From positions 1 to 12,349 of the forward strand of contig SCSO01000124.1 of NCBI GenBank assembly GCA_004297865.1: 12,349 bases of DNA, in the 5' to 3' direction. The stretch comes from Legionella sp. (GTDB taxonomy: Bacteria > Pseudomonadota > Gammaproteobacteria > Legionellales > Legionellaceae). A program made the position numbers and the translations under genes. The notes below the pieces were generated by a model. That model made no database searches, had not been told where the DNA came from, and saw nothing but the letters and a program-made list of their open reading frames with translations. Shown here one piece after another: positions 1 to 6,589 of the stretch; the stretch's first letter is position 1; every line of letters begins with the position of its first letter.

Positions 1-291
1 GGCATTACCTCTTTTACTGCCTTTCCTTTGCGACTAATCGCTTTGGGAGGAATCTTAGTTTCCAGCGCTGCTATTCTATTTGCTTTTTGGATTATCCTCA
101 GCACCTGTATTTGGGGAATTCAAACGCCAGGTTGGACTACTATCATAACGGCTATCACTTTTTTTGGTGGTTTACAATTATTCGCCATTGGTGTGGTTGG
201 TGAATACATAGGTCGTGTTTTTGATGAAGTAAAAAGCCGGCCTCATTATATTATTGATGAAGAATCAAGCTTTGATGATCAACGGACTTAA
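1..291 (+). CDS. GT2 family membrane glycosyltransferase, C-terminal part (polyprenyl-phosphate sugar transferase type)
   Basis: The reading frame is open from the first base, so this is the last 96 residues of a longer gene; the catalytic GT-A domain lies outside the window. Two hydrophobic segments (about residues 11-33 and 45-66) are followed by the juxtamembrane motif GVVGEYIGRVFDEVKSRP (63-80). This tail is typical of DPM1/ArnC/GtrB-like GT2 enzymes, which load a nucleotide-activated sugar onto a polyprenyl phosphate at the inner membrane. The gene converges on a YdjC-type deacetylase gene and overlaps it by 27 bases. That pairing recalls Francisella FlmF2 (GT2) with NaxD (YdjC deacetylase). 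Family assignment is confident from the tail; the sugar substrate cannot be read from it. Confidence 0.85.
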   Translation, partial: GITSFTAFPLRLIALGGILVSSAAILFAFWIILSTCIWGIQTPGWTTIITAITFFGGLQLFAIGVVGEYIGRVFDEVKSRPHYIIDEESSFDDQRT

Positions 292-1077
292 CTGAATGTG
301 TAAGTCCGCACAATCTTGTAAAAAATCATCGCTAGCAAAGTAATCAAACTCAATTAATCGACTTGCTGAATTGGAGTCTTGGGATTCGTTGGTCAAACCA
401 GGATGACACATAATTAAAGTATGCGGTTTGGCCATAGTTAACCATTGCCTAAAATAACTTCGATAATTCGTATCACCATTGAAATGATAAAGGCCGGAAA
501 AAAAAGGGTTATGCGCAATCCGTTTTTTTGCCAATTGCTGCTGAAAACGTTTACCGCCAAGAGTTGCTAGTACTTTAGTTTTAAAACGATGCGAACTTAA
601 ACTAAAAGCAGGATAAGTTGCACGAATGTATGTACCGTTTGCTCTTAGTTTTTGTTCATAGACTTGCAATAGTTGTGGACCGACCATGGGTAATTGATGG
701 ATGTGATGATGACCATCGATAAAGTCCGGTAAGACACCGAAAGTTTCCACAAAATGGTCTAATTGATCGTGCAATTCCTTAGTTATTTTTGCGGGATTAA
801 GGCGGCGTGTATAACTTTGCCATAATAGTTTTTTTAATGGAGTACCCTGCTCTCCTGAGAACAAAGTACCTTCCGTTAAATTAAAATGCAGGCCAATTTG
901 CACCTGATCTTTATATTGCAGCAGAGAAGCTGCTTGCGCAGCAAAATCTGTACTGTTAGTCATACAACTGACAGCCGATAAACGTTTCTGTTGCACTAAG
1001 TTTAAGATACCTTGTGATATCCCAGGATTTAAACCAAAATCATCAGCACATAAAATGATAGGTTTTAAATGAGACAT
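265..1077 (-). CDS. YdjC/ChbG/HpnK-family carbohydrate deacetylase
   Basis: A 270-residue protein, the usual length for the YdjC-like family of metal-dependent N-deacetylases. Visible motifs are the N-terminal ADDFG (residues 11-15) with the catalytic/metal aspartate pair, GLHFNLTEG (62-70) with His64, DGHHHIHQLP (121-130) with metal-binding histidines, and a late CHPG. All expected active-site elements are present. Family members deacetylate diacetylchitobiose (ChbG), hopanoid intermediates (HpnK) or undecaprenyl-phosphate-GalNAc (NaxD). The neighbouring GT2 enzyme makes a lipid-linked sugar substrate the best guess. The ATG at 1077 is preceded by an AAGGA ribosome site. The gene lies 33 bases after eamA on the same strand, so co-transcription is possible. 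Its last 27 bases overlap the end of the convergent glycosyltransferase gene. Confidence 0.88.
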   Translation of the reverse strand: MSHLKPIILCADDFGLNPGISQGILNLVQQKRLSAVSCMTNSTDFAAQAASLLQYKDQVQIGLHFNLTEGTLFSGEQGTPLKKLLWQSYTRRLNPAKITKELHDQLDHFVETFGVLPDFIDGHHHIHQLPMVGPQLLQVYEQKLRANGTYIRATYPAFSLSSHRFKTKVLATLGGKRFQQQLAKKRIAHNPFFSGLYHFNGDTNYRSYFRQWLTMAKPHTLIMCHPGLTNESQDSNSASRLIEFDYFASDDFLQDCADLHIQLSPLIIKA

Positions 1078-1110
1078 GCAAAAATCCTTATTGCTAAATG
1101 ACTAGAGTAT

Positions 1111-1995
1111 TTAGATTGCTTCCTGCGTTTTAATCGCAAAGATTCGTGAGCTAATTAAATTGATACATAAACCACTAATGATCAACAGACCAGCCACTAA
1201 TTTCCACGATTGAAAAGGCTCACCCATAAATAAAACCGAACTGACTAGGCCTACCACTGGGATAAGCAAAGTAAACGGCACAACCATGCTCACTGGGTAA
1301 CGTTCCAACAACCAATTCCATACGCCATAGCCAACCCAAGTGGAAGCATAAACAATATACATCAAGGCACCCACACCTCGCCAAGTGATATGATGGTACG
1401 TATCAAGAATTTGGGTTGGGCCTTCCAAAAGCAAAGACAGTATAAATACAGGGAAAATCGCTACAAAAGTTCCCCATACAATCAAAGAAATTAAATTGGC
1501 AGATTTCACTTGTTTAGTGATCAAGTTACCTACACCCCAAGTGGTTGCCGCTCCAAGAATTAAGATAAAACCTAAAAAGGAGACGTTGTTATCAAAGTGC
1601 AGAGCCACAACGCCAATGCCCATAAAACCGATTAAAGCCCCTATCATTTGCGAAATGGTCACCTTTTCGCCTAAGAAATACATGGCCATAAACATACTAA
1701 AAAATACTTGGACTTGCATAATTAACGAGGCCATTCCCGCGGTCATACCCACTTGCATACCGGTAAACACTAAACCAAACTGCATGGCAAACATCACTAA
1801 GCCATAATAAACAACGATTTTAAAAGGGGCTTCTGGTGGTTTTATAAAAAAAATAGCGGGAATACTCGAGAGGGTAAATCTCAAGGTGCACAGAAATAAG
1901 GGAGGAATTTCTTGAAGTCCAATTTTGACAAAAAGAAAATTAATTCCCCAAACCAGAACAACTAGTAATGTGAGTAAAATATGAGAAAATGGCAT
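1111..1995 (-). CDS. eamA: EamA-type DMT exporter, probable O-acetylserine/cysteine exporter
   Basis: A 294-residue, highly hydrophobic protein with about ten membrane segments arranged as two EamA repeats (roughly residues 7-133 and 147-280). From memory it resembles E. coli EamA (YdeD) along its length: the start LLVVLVWGINFLFVKIGL, the stretch GMTAGMASLIMQVQVFF, TTWGVGNLITKQ, VGYGVWNWLLERYPVS and LIPVVGLVSSVLFMGE. EamA exports O-acetylserine and cysteine pathway metabolites across the inner membrane. Family membership is near certain; the substrate is inferred from similarity, and other DMT exporters cannot be excluded. The start at 1995 directly precedes the first membrane segment. The deacetylase gene follows 33 bases downstream on the same strand. 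Confidence 0.85.
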   Translation of the reverse strand: MPFSHILLTLLVVLVWGINFLFVKIGLQEIPPLFLCTLRFTLSSIPAIFFIKPPEAPFKIVVYYGLVMFAMQFGLVFTGMQVGMTAGMASLIMQVQVFFSMFMAMYFLGEKVTISQMIGALIGFMGIGVVALHFDNNVSFLGFILILGAATTWGVGNLITKQVKSANLISLIVWGTFVAIFPVFILSLLLEGPTQILDTYHHITWRGVGALMYIVYASTWVGYGVWNWLLERYPVSMVVPFTLLIPVVGLVSSVLFMGEPFQSWKLVAGLLIISGLCINLISSRIFAIKTQEAI

Positions 1996-2027
1996 TTTTT
2001 GTTCAATTTATTTAAAAACAAACCCAT

Positions 2028-2060
2028 TTTATACTAAAAAAAGCGCAAATGCGAGGTCAA
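2028..2060 (-). promoter_or_regulatory. Possible promoter for eamA
   Basis: On the minus strand a good -10 box TATAAA (2028-2033) lies about 33 bases upstream of the eamA ATG. A TTGACC hexamer (2055-2060) lies upstream, but the spacer is 21 bases, longer than the sigma-70 optimum, so the -35 assignment is doubtful. The interval 1996-2071 holds no gene. Confidence 0.3.
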
Positions 2061-2071
2061 AGAGGAATATA

Positions 2072-2326
2072 TTAGCGAGCGCGGGATCGACGTTCAACTT
2101 TACGTCTTACACGCGGTTTTTTGGGTTGAATATGGGAAATACCCCATAAAAACAAGGCGGTTAGACAAACATTTAATAAGATTTGAAACAGATTGAAATT
2201 ATAAGTAATAACAAAATTTAATACCTTTATAGGAAAAGGATTATTCAAAGCGAGAAAAATATGGCTGATTGTATTAAATATTTCAAAGCCAGTACATAAA
2301 ATCAACACATCCCGCACAGATAACAT
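2072..2326 (-). CDS. Small two-helix membrane protein of unknown function
   Basis: An 84-residue protein I do not recognise. It has two hydrophobic segments (about residues 5-27 and 34-64, the second possibly shorter) and a strongly basic C-terminal tail (about residues 68-84, KKPRVRRKVERRSRAR) that would sit in the cytoplasm by the positive-inside rule. Evidence that it is real: an AAAGGGG ribosome site (2334-2340) seven bases before the ATG, and a consensus TATAAT box further upstream. It lies upstream of eamA on the same strand, 76 bases away, and is divergent from rdgB. The arginine-rich tail could bind nucleic acid or acidic lipid, but nothing in the sequence decides this. Confidence 0.65.
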   Translation of the reverse strand: MLSVRDVLILCTGFEIFNTISHIFLALNNPFPIKVLNFVITYNFNLFQILLNVCLTALFLWGISHIQPKKPRVRRKVERRSRAR

Positions 2327-2360
2327 ACATTATCCCCTTTAATTTTGCTAATCCACTATT

Positions 2361-2388
2361 ATTATAGACTATCGTTTTTTTTGTTAAA
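2361..2388 (-). promoter_or_regulatory. Probable promoter of the 84-residue membrane protein gene
   Basis: A perfect minus-strand -10 box TATAAT lies at 2361-2366. A -35-like TTAACA (2382-2387, spacer 15) or TTTAAC (2383-2388, spacer 16) lies upstream. This gives a leader of about 28 bases carrying the AAAGGGG ribosome site. The -35 element overlaps that of the divergent rdgB promoter. Confidence 0.45.
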
Positions 2389-2410
2389 AAAATATCATTT
2401 ACGCTATAAA
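2381..2410 (+). promoter_or_regulatory. Probable promoter of rdgB
   Basis: TTGTTA (2381-2386) and TATAAA (2405-2410) are separated by 18 bases, a good sigma-70 match. The predicted start near 2417 gives a leader of about 40 bases. No Shine-Dalgarno sequence is visible directly before the rdgB ATG. The interval 2327-2455 holds no gene and seems to serve only as a divergent promoter region. Confidence 0.45.
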
Positions 2411-2455
2411 GTTCTCCAGGCTACAATACAGGCCCACTTTTTAAAATAAATTATC

Positions 2456-3040
2456 ATGAAAGAATTGATTCTTGCTACAAGTAACAAAGGAAAAATCAAA
2501 GAATTACAAGAGCTTCTAGCGCCTATCCATTGTATTGCGCAAACCAGTTTAGGAGTCTCTAGCCCGGAAGAAAACGGTTTAAGTTTTATCGAAAATGCTT
2601 TAATTAAAGCGCGGCATGCCAGTGCCCATACGGGAAAACCAGCACTAGCTGATGACTCAGGCTTGGTAGTTCCCGCTTTGAATGGTGAACCCGGAATCTT
2701 TTCAGCGCGTTATGCCGGCATCGACGCCCAAGAAGAGGATAATATCCAATTATTACTCAATAATCTGAAGGGAATAAAAGAACGAGAAGCCTTTTTTTAT
2801 TGTGCCATTGCTTTAGTGCAACATGCGAAAGACCCCACACCCGTCATTGCTACCGGTTTAATCAATGGAATAATTACCCATGAACCCTCAGGTCAAGCAG
2901 GTTTTGGTTATGATCCCATTTTTTATATTCCAGAATATCGCTGCACTGCGGCGGAATTACCTGCTAATATCAAAAATACTATTAGTCATCGCGCAACAGC
3001 TTTAGCTCAATTGCGCTTACTTACACAAAATTTAAAATGA
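2456..3040 (+). CDS. rdgB: XTP/dITP pyrophosphatase (RdgB/HAM1 family)
   Basis: A 194-residue protein matching the family length (E. coli RdgB is 197). It hydrolyses non-canonical purine nucleotides (dITP, dXTP, dHAPTP) to monophosphates and keeps them out of DNA. All family motifs are present in order: TSNKGK (residues 8-13), FIENA (44-48) with the metal-binding glutamate, ADDSGL (65-70) with the catalytic aspartates, FSARYAG (82-88), GFGYDPIF (149-156) and the C-terminal SHR (177-179). The ATG at 2456 starts exactly at the conserved N-terminus although it has no clear ribosome site. Its stop overlaps the start of the next gene in an ATGA, so the two are probably translationally coupled. Confidence 0.97.
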   Translation: MKELILATSNKGKIKELQELLAPIHCIAQTSLGVSSPEENGLSFIENALIKARHASAHTGKPALADDSGLVVPALNGEPGIFSARYAGIDAQEEDNIQLLLNNLKGIKEREAFFYCAIALVQHAKDPTPVIATGLINGIITHEPSGQAGFGYDPIFYIPEYRCTAAELPANIKNTISHRATALAQLRLLTQNLK

Positions 3041-4734
3041 AAGATGAACTAGATGAATTGTTTGCTCAAGCTTATCGACATCAATATGAAGGTGAATTGC
3101 CCGATGCTATTGCGCTTTATGAAAAAATCTTAACTATAAACCCCCAACATAAAGATAGTTTGCATTTTTTAGGACTGACTTATGCGCAATTAGGGCAAAT
3201 GGAACCCGCGATTTTTTATTTAACGAAAGCACAAAATTTTGATTCAAAAGATCCTAGCATTCTTAATAACCTGGGCAATGCCTACAAAAAAATTCAGCAA
3301 TACGATAAAGCCATCGATTATTATCTCCAAGCCATTGCACTAAAACCTGATTACGCTCAAGCCCATAATAATTTAGCGACCATTTATGATTTACAAAATA
3401 ATTACACCGCCGCTTTGTCACATTATAAAGAAGCAGTGCATGCTAGCCCGGATTTTGCAGCAGCCCATTTTAATTTAGGGGTTTTACTGCTTAAAAATAA
3501 TCAGCTTAAAGCCGCACAAACTCAATTTAATAATGTGCTCACCTTAAACCCGCAACACATCGACGCGCAATTTTATCAAGGGGTTTTGTACTTAGAGGAC
3601 AATTTACTCCAAGAAGCAGAACACGCTTTTCAAAAGGTGCTTACAGACAATAATGCTCATGTTGAAGCCTTAACTAATCTCGGCGTAATCGCTTTAAAAA
3701 ATGACCAACAACAGTTAGCTGTTGAATTCTTTTCTAAAGCATTAGCCTTAGATAATGATCATCGCGATGCCCGCAATAATTTAGCCGCGACTTTTATGCA
3801 CCATGATCGTTTTGAAAATGCTTTAATGCATTATGATGTCTTATTAAAACAAGAGCCGCAGAATCTAGAATACCTCTATAATTCTGGGGTTGCGCAAATG
3901 GCATTAGGTCATCTCAACGAAGCTATTCTATTCTTTGAACAAATATTAGCTGTGCATACTCAGCATGCCCCAGCTTTAACCAATCTCGCAGCCATTTATT
4001 TGCGAATGGAGCAAAAAGAAAAGGCAAAAGAGTATCTTGAACAAGCGATAGTGGCTAATCCTGAAGACAAAGTCACCCAACATCTTTTAGATGCCATCAA
4101 AGGTAACCAAGCCACCCATACCACGCCAGATTATGCACAAAATTTATTTAACAATTATGCGCTGTATTATGATCAGCATATGCAAGGCCAATTAAAATAC
4201 ACCATCCCGCAACATATAGCACGTCTGCTGCATCAATTGGGTCTTCTGTCTTTCAACAAAACGGTTGATTTAGGGTGTGGTACTGGCTTAACCGGCGTCG
4301 TACTTAGAGAAAGCAGTAAAGAATTAATTGGCGTTGATATCGCTGCAAAGATGTTAGCCCAAGCGAAAACTAAAGGAATTTATGATCAATTGCTGGAAGC
4401 GGAATTGTTGGATTTTTTACAACAAAGCCACAGTCTATTTGATTTGGCAGTTGCCGCGGATGTGCTGCCTTATTTTGCCGATCTGGAACCACTCTTTGCC
4501 GCGATTTCCGATCATTTAACCGCCGGAGGTTATTTTATTTGCTCTACGGAAATTAGCACGCAATCGCCATGGACTTTAGAGCTGAGCGCCCGTTTTAGTC
4601 ATAATCCGGACTACGTGCTAGAACTCCTACACAAACTAGGCTTTAAATTGCTTAAGCAAGAAAAAATTCCAGCACGAACGCAGAATCAACTACCCTTAGA
4701 AGTCATGTTGTACGTGATGCAAAAAGCTACCTAA
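3037..4734 (+). CDS. TPR-repeat protein fused to a SAM-dependent methyltransferase
   Basis: A 565-residue two-part protein. Residues 5-344 divide into exactly ten 34-residue tetratricopeptide repeats with no gap, most showing the A/G-8, A-20 and P-32-type pattern. A linker with FNNYALYYDQHM (about 371-382) leads into a class I methyltransferase: motif I VDLGCGTG (410-417), the acidic GVD (432-434) that should bind the ribose hydroxyls, and DLAVAADVLPYF (469-480) in the motif IV region. This resembles the group of predicted TPR-containing methyltransferases (COG4976); the substrate is unknown and a protein partner held by the TPRs is plausible. No signal peptide or membrane segment is seen, so it should be cytoplasmic. 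It starts inside the rdgB stop codon (ATGA), has no separate ribosome site, and ends within a hairpin shared with algC. Confidence 0.92.
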   Translation: MKDELDELFAQAYRHQYEGELPDAIALYEKILTINPQHKDSLHFLGLTYAQLGQMEPAIFYLTKAQNFDSKDPSILNNLGNAYKKIQQYDKAIDYYLQAIALKPDYAQAHNNLATIYDLQNNYTAALSHYKEAVHASPDFAAAHFNLGVLLLKNNQLKAAQTQFNNVLTLNPQHIDAQFYQGVLYLEDNLLQEAEHAFQKVLTDNNAHVEALTNLGVIALKNDQQQLAVEFFSKALALDNDHRDARNNLAATFMHHDRFENALMHYDVLLKQEPQNLEYLYNSGVAQMALGHLNEAILFFEQILAVHTQHAPALTNLAAIYLRMEQKEKAKEYLEQAIVANPEDKVTQHLLDAIKGNQATHTTPDYAQNLFNNYALYYDQHMQGQLKYTIPQHIARLLHQLGLLSFNKTVDLGCGTGLTGVVLRESSKELIGVDIAAKMLAQAKTKGIYDQLLEAELLDFLQQSHSLFDLAVAADVLPYFADLEPLFAAISDHLTAGGYFICSTEISTQSPWTLELSARFSHNPDYVLELLHKLGFKLLKQEKIPARTQNQLPLEVMLYVMQKAT

Positions 4735-4744
4735 AAAGGTAGCT
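4721..4744 (-). terminator. Compact intrinsic terminator of the coaBC-dut-algC cluster
   Basis: A perfect 8-bp stem, AGCTACCT (4725-4732) and AGGTAGCT (4737-4744), closes a 4-base loop. Read on the minus strand the stem is directly followed by a run of T (complement of 4721-4725), the layout of a Rho-independent terminator. The algC stop (4731-4733) and the stop of the convergent methyltransferase gene (4732-4734) both lie inside the hairpin. On the plus strand there is no T tract after the stem, so termination there would be weak. Confidence 0.7.
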
Positions 4745-6119
4745 GTAGTTGGGCATCAAAACGTTGCATTTGCAATTTAAACAGATTTTGAATGATCACC
4801 AAATTAGCTAAATCGATGGCTTCAAAACGAGCTACTAAACAGGGAGTAGTATTTGACGCACGCAACAGTCCCCAGCCATTTAAAAACTCCACGCGTAAGC
4901 CATCAATTGAAATGATTTGTGCGCCAGGAAAATCCGCTTCTTTAGTAAAACGGGTCATGAAATGAAATTTATCTTCATCGGCAATTTCAATTTTTAATTC
5001 TGGTGTATTGACACTATTAGGAATACAAGCAAATTGTTCACTCACTGATAAATCAGTCGCGGCAATAATTTCTAATAAACGACACGCGCTATATAAAGCA
5101 TCATCAAAACCATACCAGCGATCTTTAAAAAATAAATGACCGCTCATTTCACCAGCTAATTCCGCTTGTGATTCTTTCATAACAGCTTTGACAATGGAAT
5201 GACCTGTAGGACACATGCGCGGCACCCCACCTGCAGTTTTAATGACTTGTTCTAAATGACTTGAACATTTGACATCATAAACTATGGTAGCCCCGGGTTT
5301 ACGTTTTAATACTTCTTGAACGTAAAGCATCATCAAACGATCAGGACAAATCATTTCGCCTGTGTTCGTTATCAATCCTAAACGATCAGCATCACCGTCA
5401 AAAGCTATCCCTAAATCAGCACCGTTCCGCTCTACTTCCCTTTTCAAATCGGCTAAATTGCTTTCTACGGTAGGATCCGGATGATGATTGGGGAAACGTC
5501 CATCCACATCACAATACAAAGGAATAATTTCACAACCTAAATCTTTTAACACTTGCGGCACTACGGGTCCTGCTATGCCATTCCCACAATCAACCACTAC
5601 TTTTAAAGGACGCTTAAGATGAATATCGTTCTTGATGCGCGCGGTATAATTTGGAATAAGATCTAAGGCACTTTCTTTACCCTGCCCCTGCAAACGTTTT
5701 CCAGACATGACCAAATGATACAGAATATCGATGTCTTCTTGGGCTAAAGTTTTGCCTGCCAAAACCATTTTTATGCCATTATATTCCGCAGGATTATGGC
5801 TGCCGGTCACCATTAAACCACAATCAATAGTTTGAGTTGCGGTAGCGTAATACATCACTGGGGTAGCTACTGCGCCTAAATCAACGACATCAATGCCACT
5901 ATCTAAAAGCCCTTGCTTTAAAGCTTGGGTTAAACCGGGGCTAGTCAAACGTCCGTCACACGCTACAAAAATGTGTTGGCGTTGCAATTCTTGCAATCGA
6001 CAAGCGAGAGCTAAGCCAATACTGTAAAATGCATTTTCATCAAGATCACGTCCAATCACGCCTCGAATATCGTAAGCACGAAAAACTGAACGTTTAATTT
6101 CAGTGTGTTGATAATTCAT
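4731..6119 (-). CDS. algC: Phosphomannomutase/phosphoglucomutase (AlgC type)
   Basis: A 462-residue alpha-D-phosphohexomutase, close to Pseudomonas AlgC (463). It interconverts mannose- or glucose-6-phosphate with the 1-phosphate, feeding LPS, exopolysaccharide and nucleotide-sugar synthesis in the cytoplasm. Motifs in order: FRAYDIRG (13-20), the phosphoserine loop TGSHNP (105-110, Ser107), the metal loop DGDADR (241-246), the sugar-binding GEMSGH (323-328) and the phosphate-binding RASNTTP (420-426). All catalytic elements are intact. The ATG lies one base into the dut stop (TAATG) with GGGGAGA as ribosome site inside dut. It is the last gene of coaBC-dut-algC, the order also known in Pseudomonas. 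GlmM is unlikely given the AlgC-like motifs and context; the mannose/glucose preference is inferred. Confidence 0.93.
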   Translation of the reverse strand: MNYQHTEIKRSVFRAYDIRGVIGRDLDENAFYSIGLALACRLQELQRQHIFVACDGRLTSPGLTQALKQGLLDSGIDVVDLGAVATPVMYYATATQTIDCGLMVTGSHNPAEYNGIKMVLAGKTLAQEDIDILYHLVMSGKRLQGQGKESALDLIPNYTARIKNDIHLKRPLKVVVDCGNGIAGPVVPQVLKDLGCEIIPLYCDVDGRFPNHHPDPTVESNLADLKREVERNGADLGIAFDGDADRLGLITNTGEMICPDRLMMLYVQEVLKRKPGATIVYDVKCSSHLEQVIKTAGGVPRMCPTGHSIVKAVMKESQAELAGEMSGHLFFKDRWYGFDDALYSACRLLEIIAATDLSVSEQFACIPNSVNTPELKIEIADEDKFHFMTRFTKEADFPGAQIISIDGLRVEFLNGWGLLRASNTTPCLVARFEAIDLANLVIIQNLFKLQMQRFDAQLQLPF

Positions 6120-6577
6120 TAATGTCTCCCCGAACTACCAAAGCCCCCTTCACCACGATTACTTTGGGTGAATTCTTTGACCACTTCAAAAGCCGCTTGT
6201 ACTACCGGTACAAAAACGAGTTGAGCAATACGCTCGCCAGGATTAATAGTGAACGATTCTTGGCTACGATTCCAACAGGAAATTTTCAATTCGCCTTGAT
6301 AATCAGAATCAATTAAACCCACCAAATTCCCTAACACAATGCCATTTTTATGACCGAGGCCTGAACGCGGTAAAATGACCGCAGCAAGCTTAGGATCCGC
6401 AATATAAATAGAAATTCCTGTGGGTAATAACACCGTTTGTTGTGGCGCTAATTCTAAGGGCTCATTGAGACAAACTCGCAAATCTAAACCAGCAGAGCCT
6501 TCTGTGGCATAAGTAGGCAAAGGAATACTTTCCCCGATGCGTGAATCCAGGATTTTAAGTTGAATGGCTTGCGGCAT
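6119..6577 (-). CDS. dut: dUTP diphosphatase (trimeric dUTPase)
   Basis: A 152-residue protein of usual dUTPase length (E. coli 151). It cleaves dUTP to dUMP and pyrophosphate, limiting uracil in DNA and supplying dTMP synthesis. The five trimeric dUTPase motifs are all present: AGLDL (29-33), PRSGLG (70-75), GLIDSDYQGEL (87-97), PGERIAQLV (113-121) and the flexible C-terminal RGEGGFGSSG (141-150). An AGGGAAA ribosome site precedes the ATG. It starts 12 bases after the coaBC stop and overlaps the algC start by one base, so the three genes are almost certainly one transcript. Confidence 0.98.
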   Translation of the reverse strand: MPQAIQLKILDSRIGESIPLPTYATEGSAGLDLRVCLNEPLELAPQQTVLLPTGISIYIADPKLAAVILPRSGLGHKNGIVLGNLVGLIDSDYQGELKISCWNRSQESFTINPGERIAQLVFVPVVQAAFEVVKEFTQSNRGEGGFGSSGRH

Positions 6578-6589
6578 AATTTTTCCCTA

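Noticed and set aside
1496..1807. Plus-strand open frame of 103 codons
   Set aside because: Antisense shadow of eamA; its composition (proline, isoleucine and lysine rich) is what reversed membrane-protein codons give.
2041..2060. Terminator after the 84-residue membrane protein gene (CGCATTTGCG followed by a T run on the minus strand)
   Set aside because: The stem is only three to four pairs with a tiny loop, too weak to claim despite the T tract.
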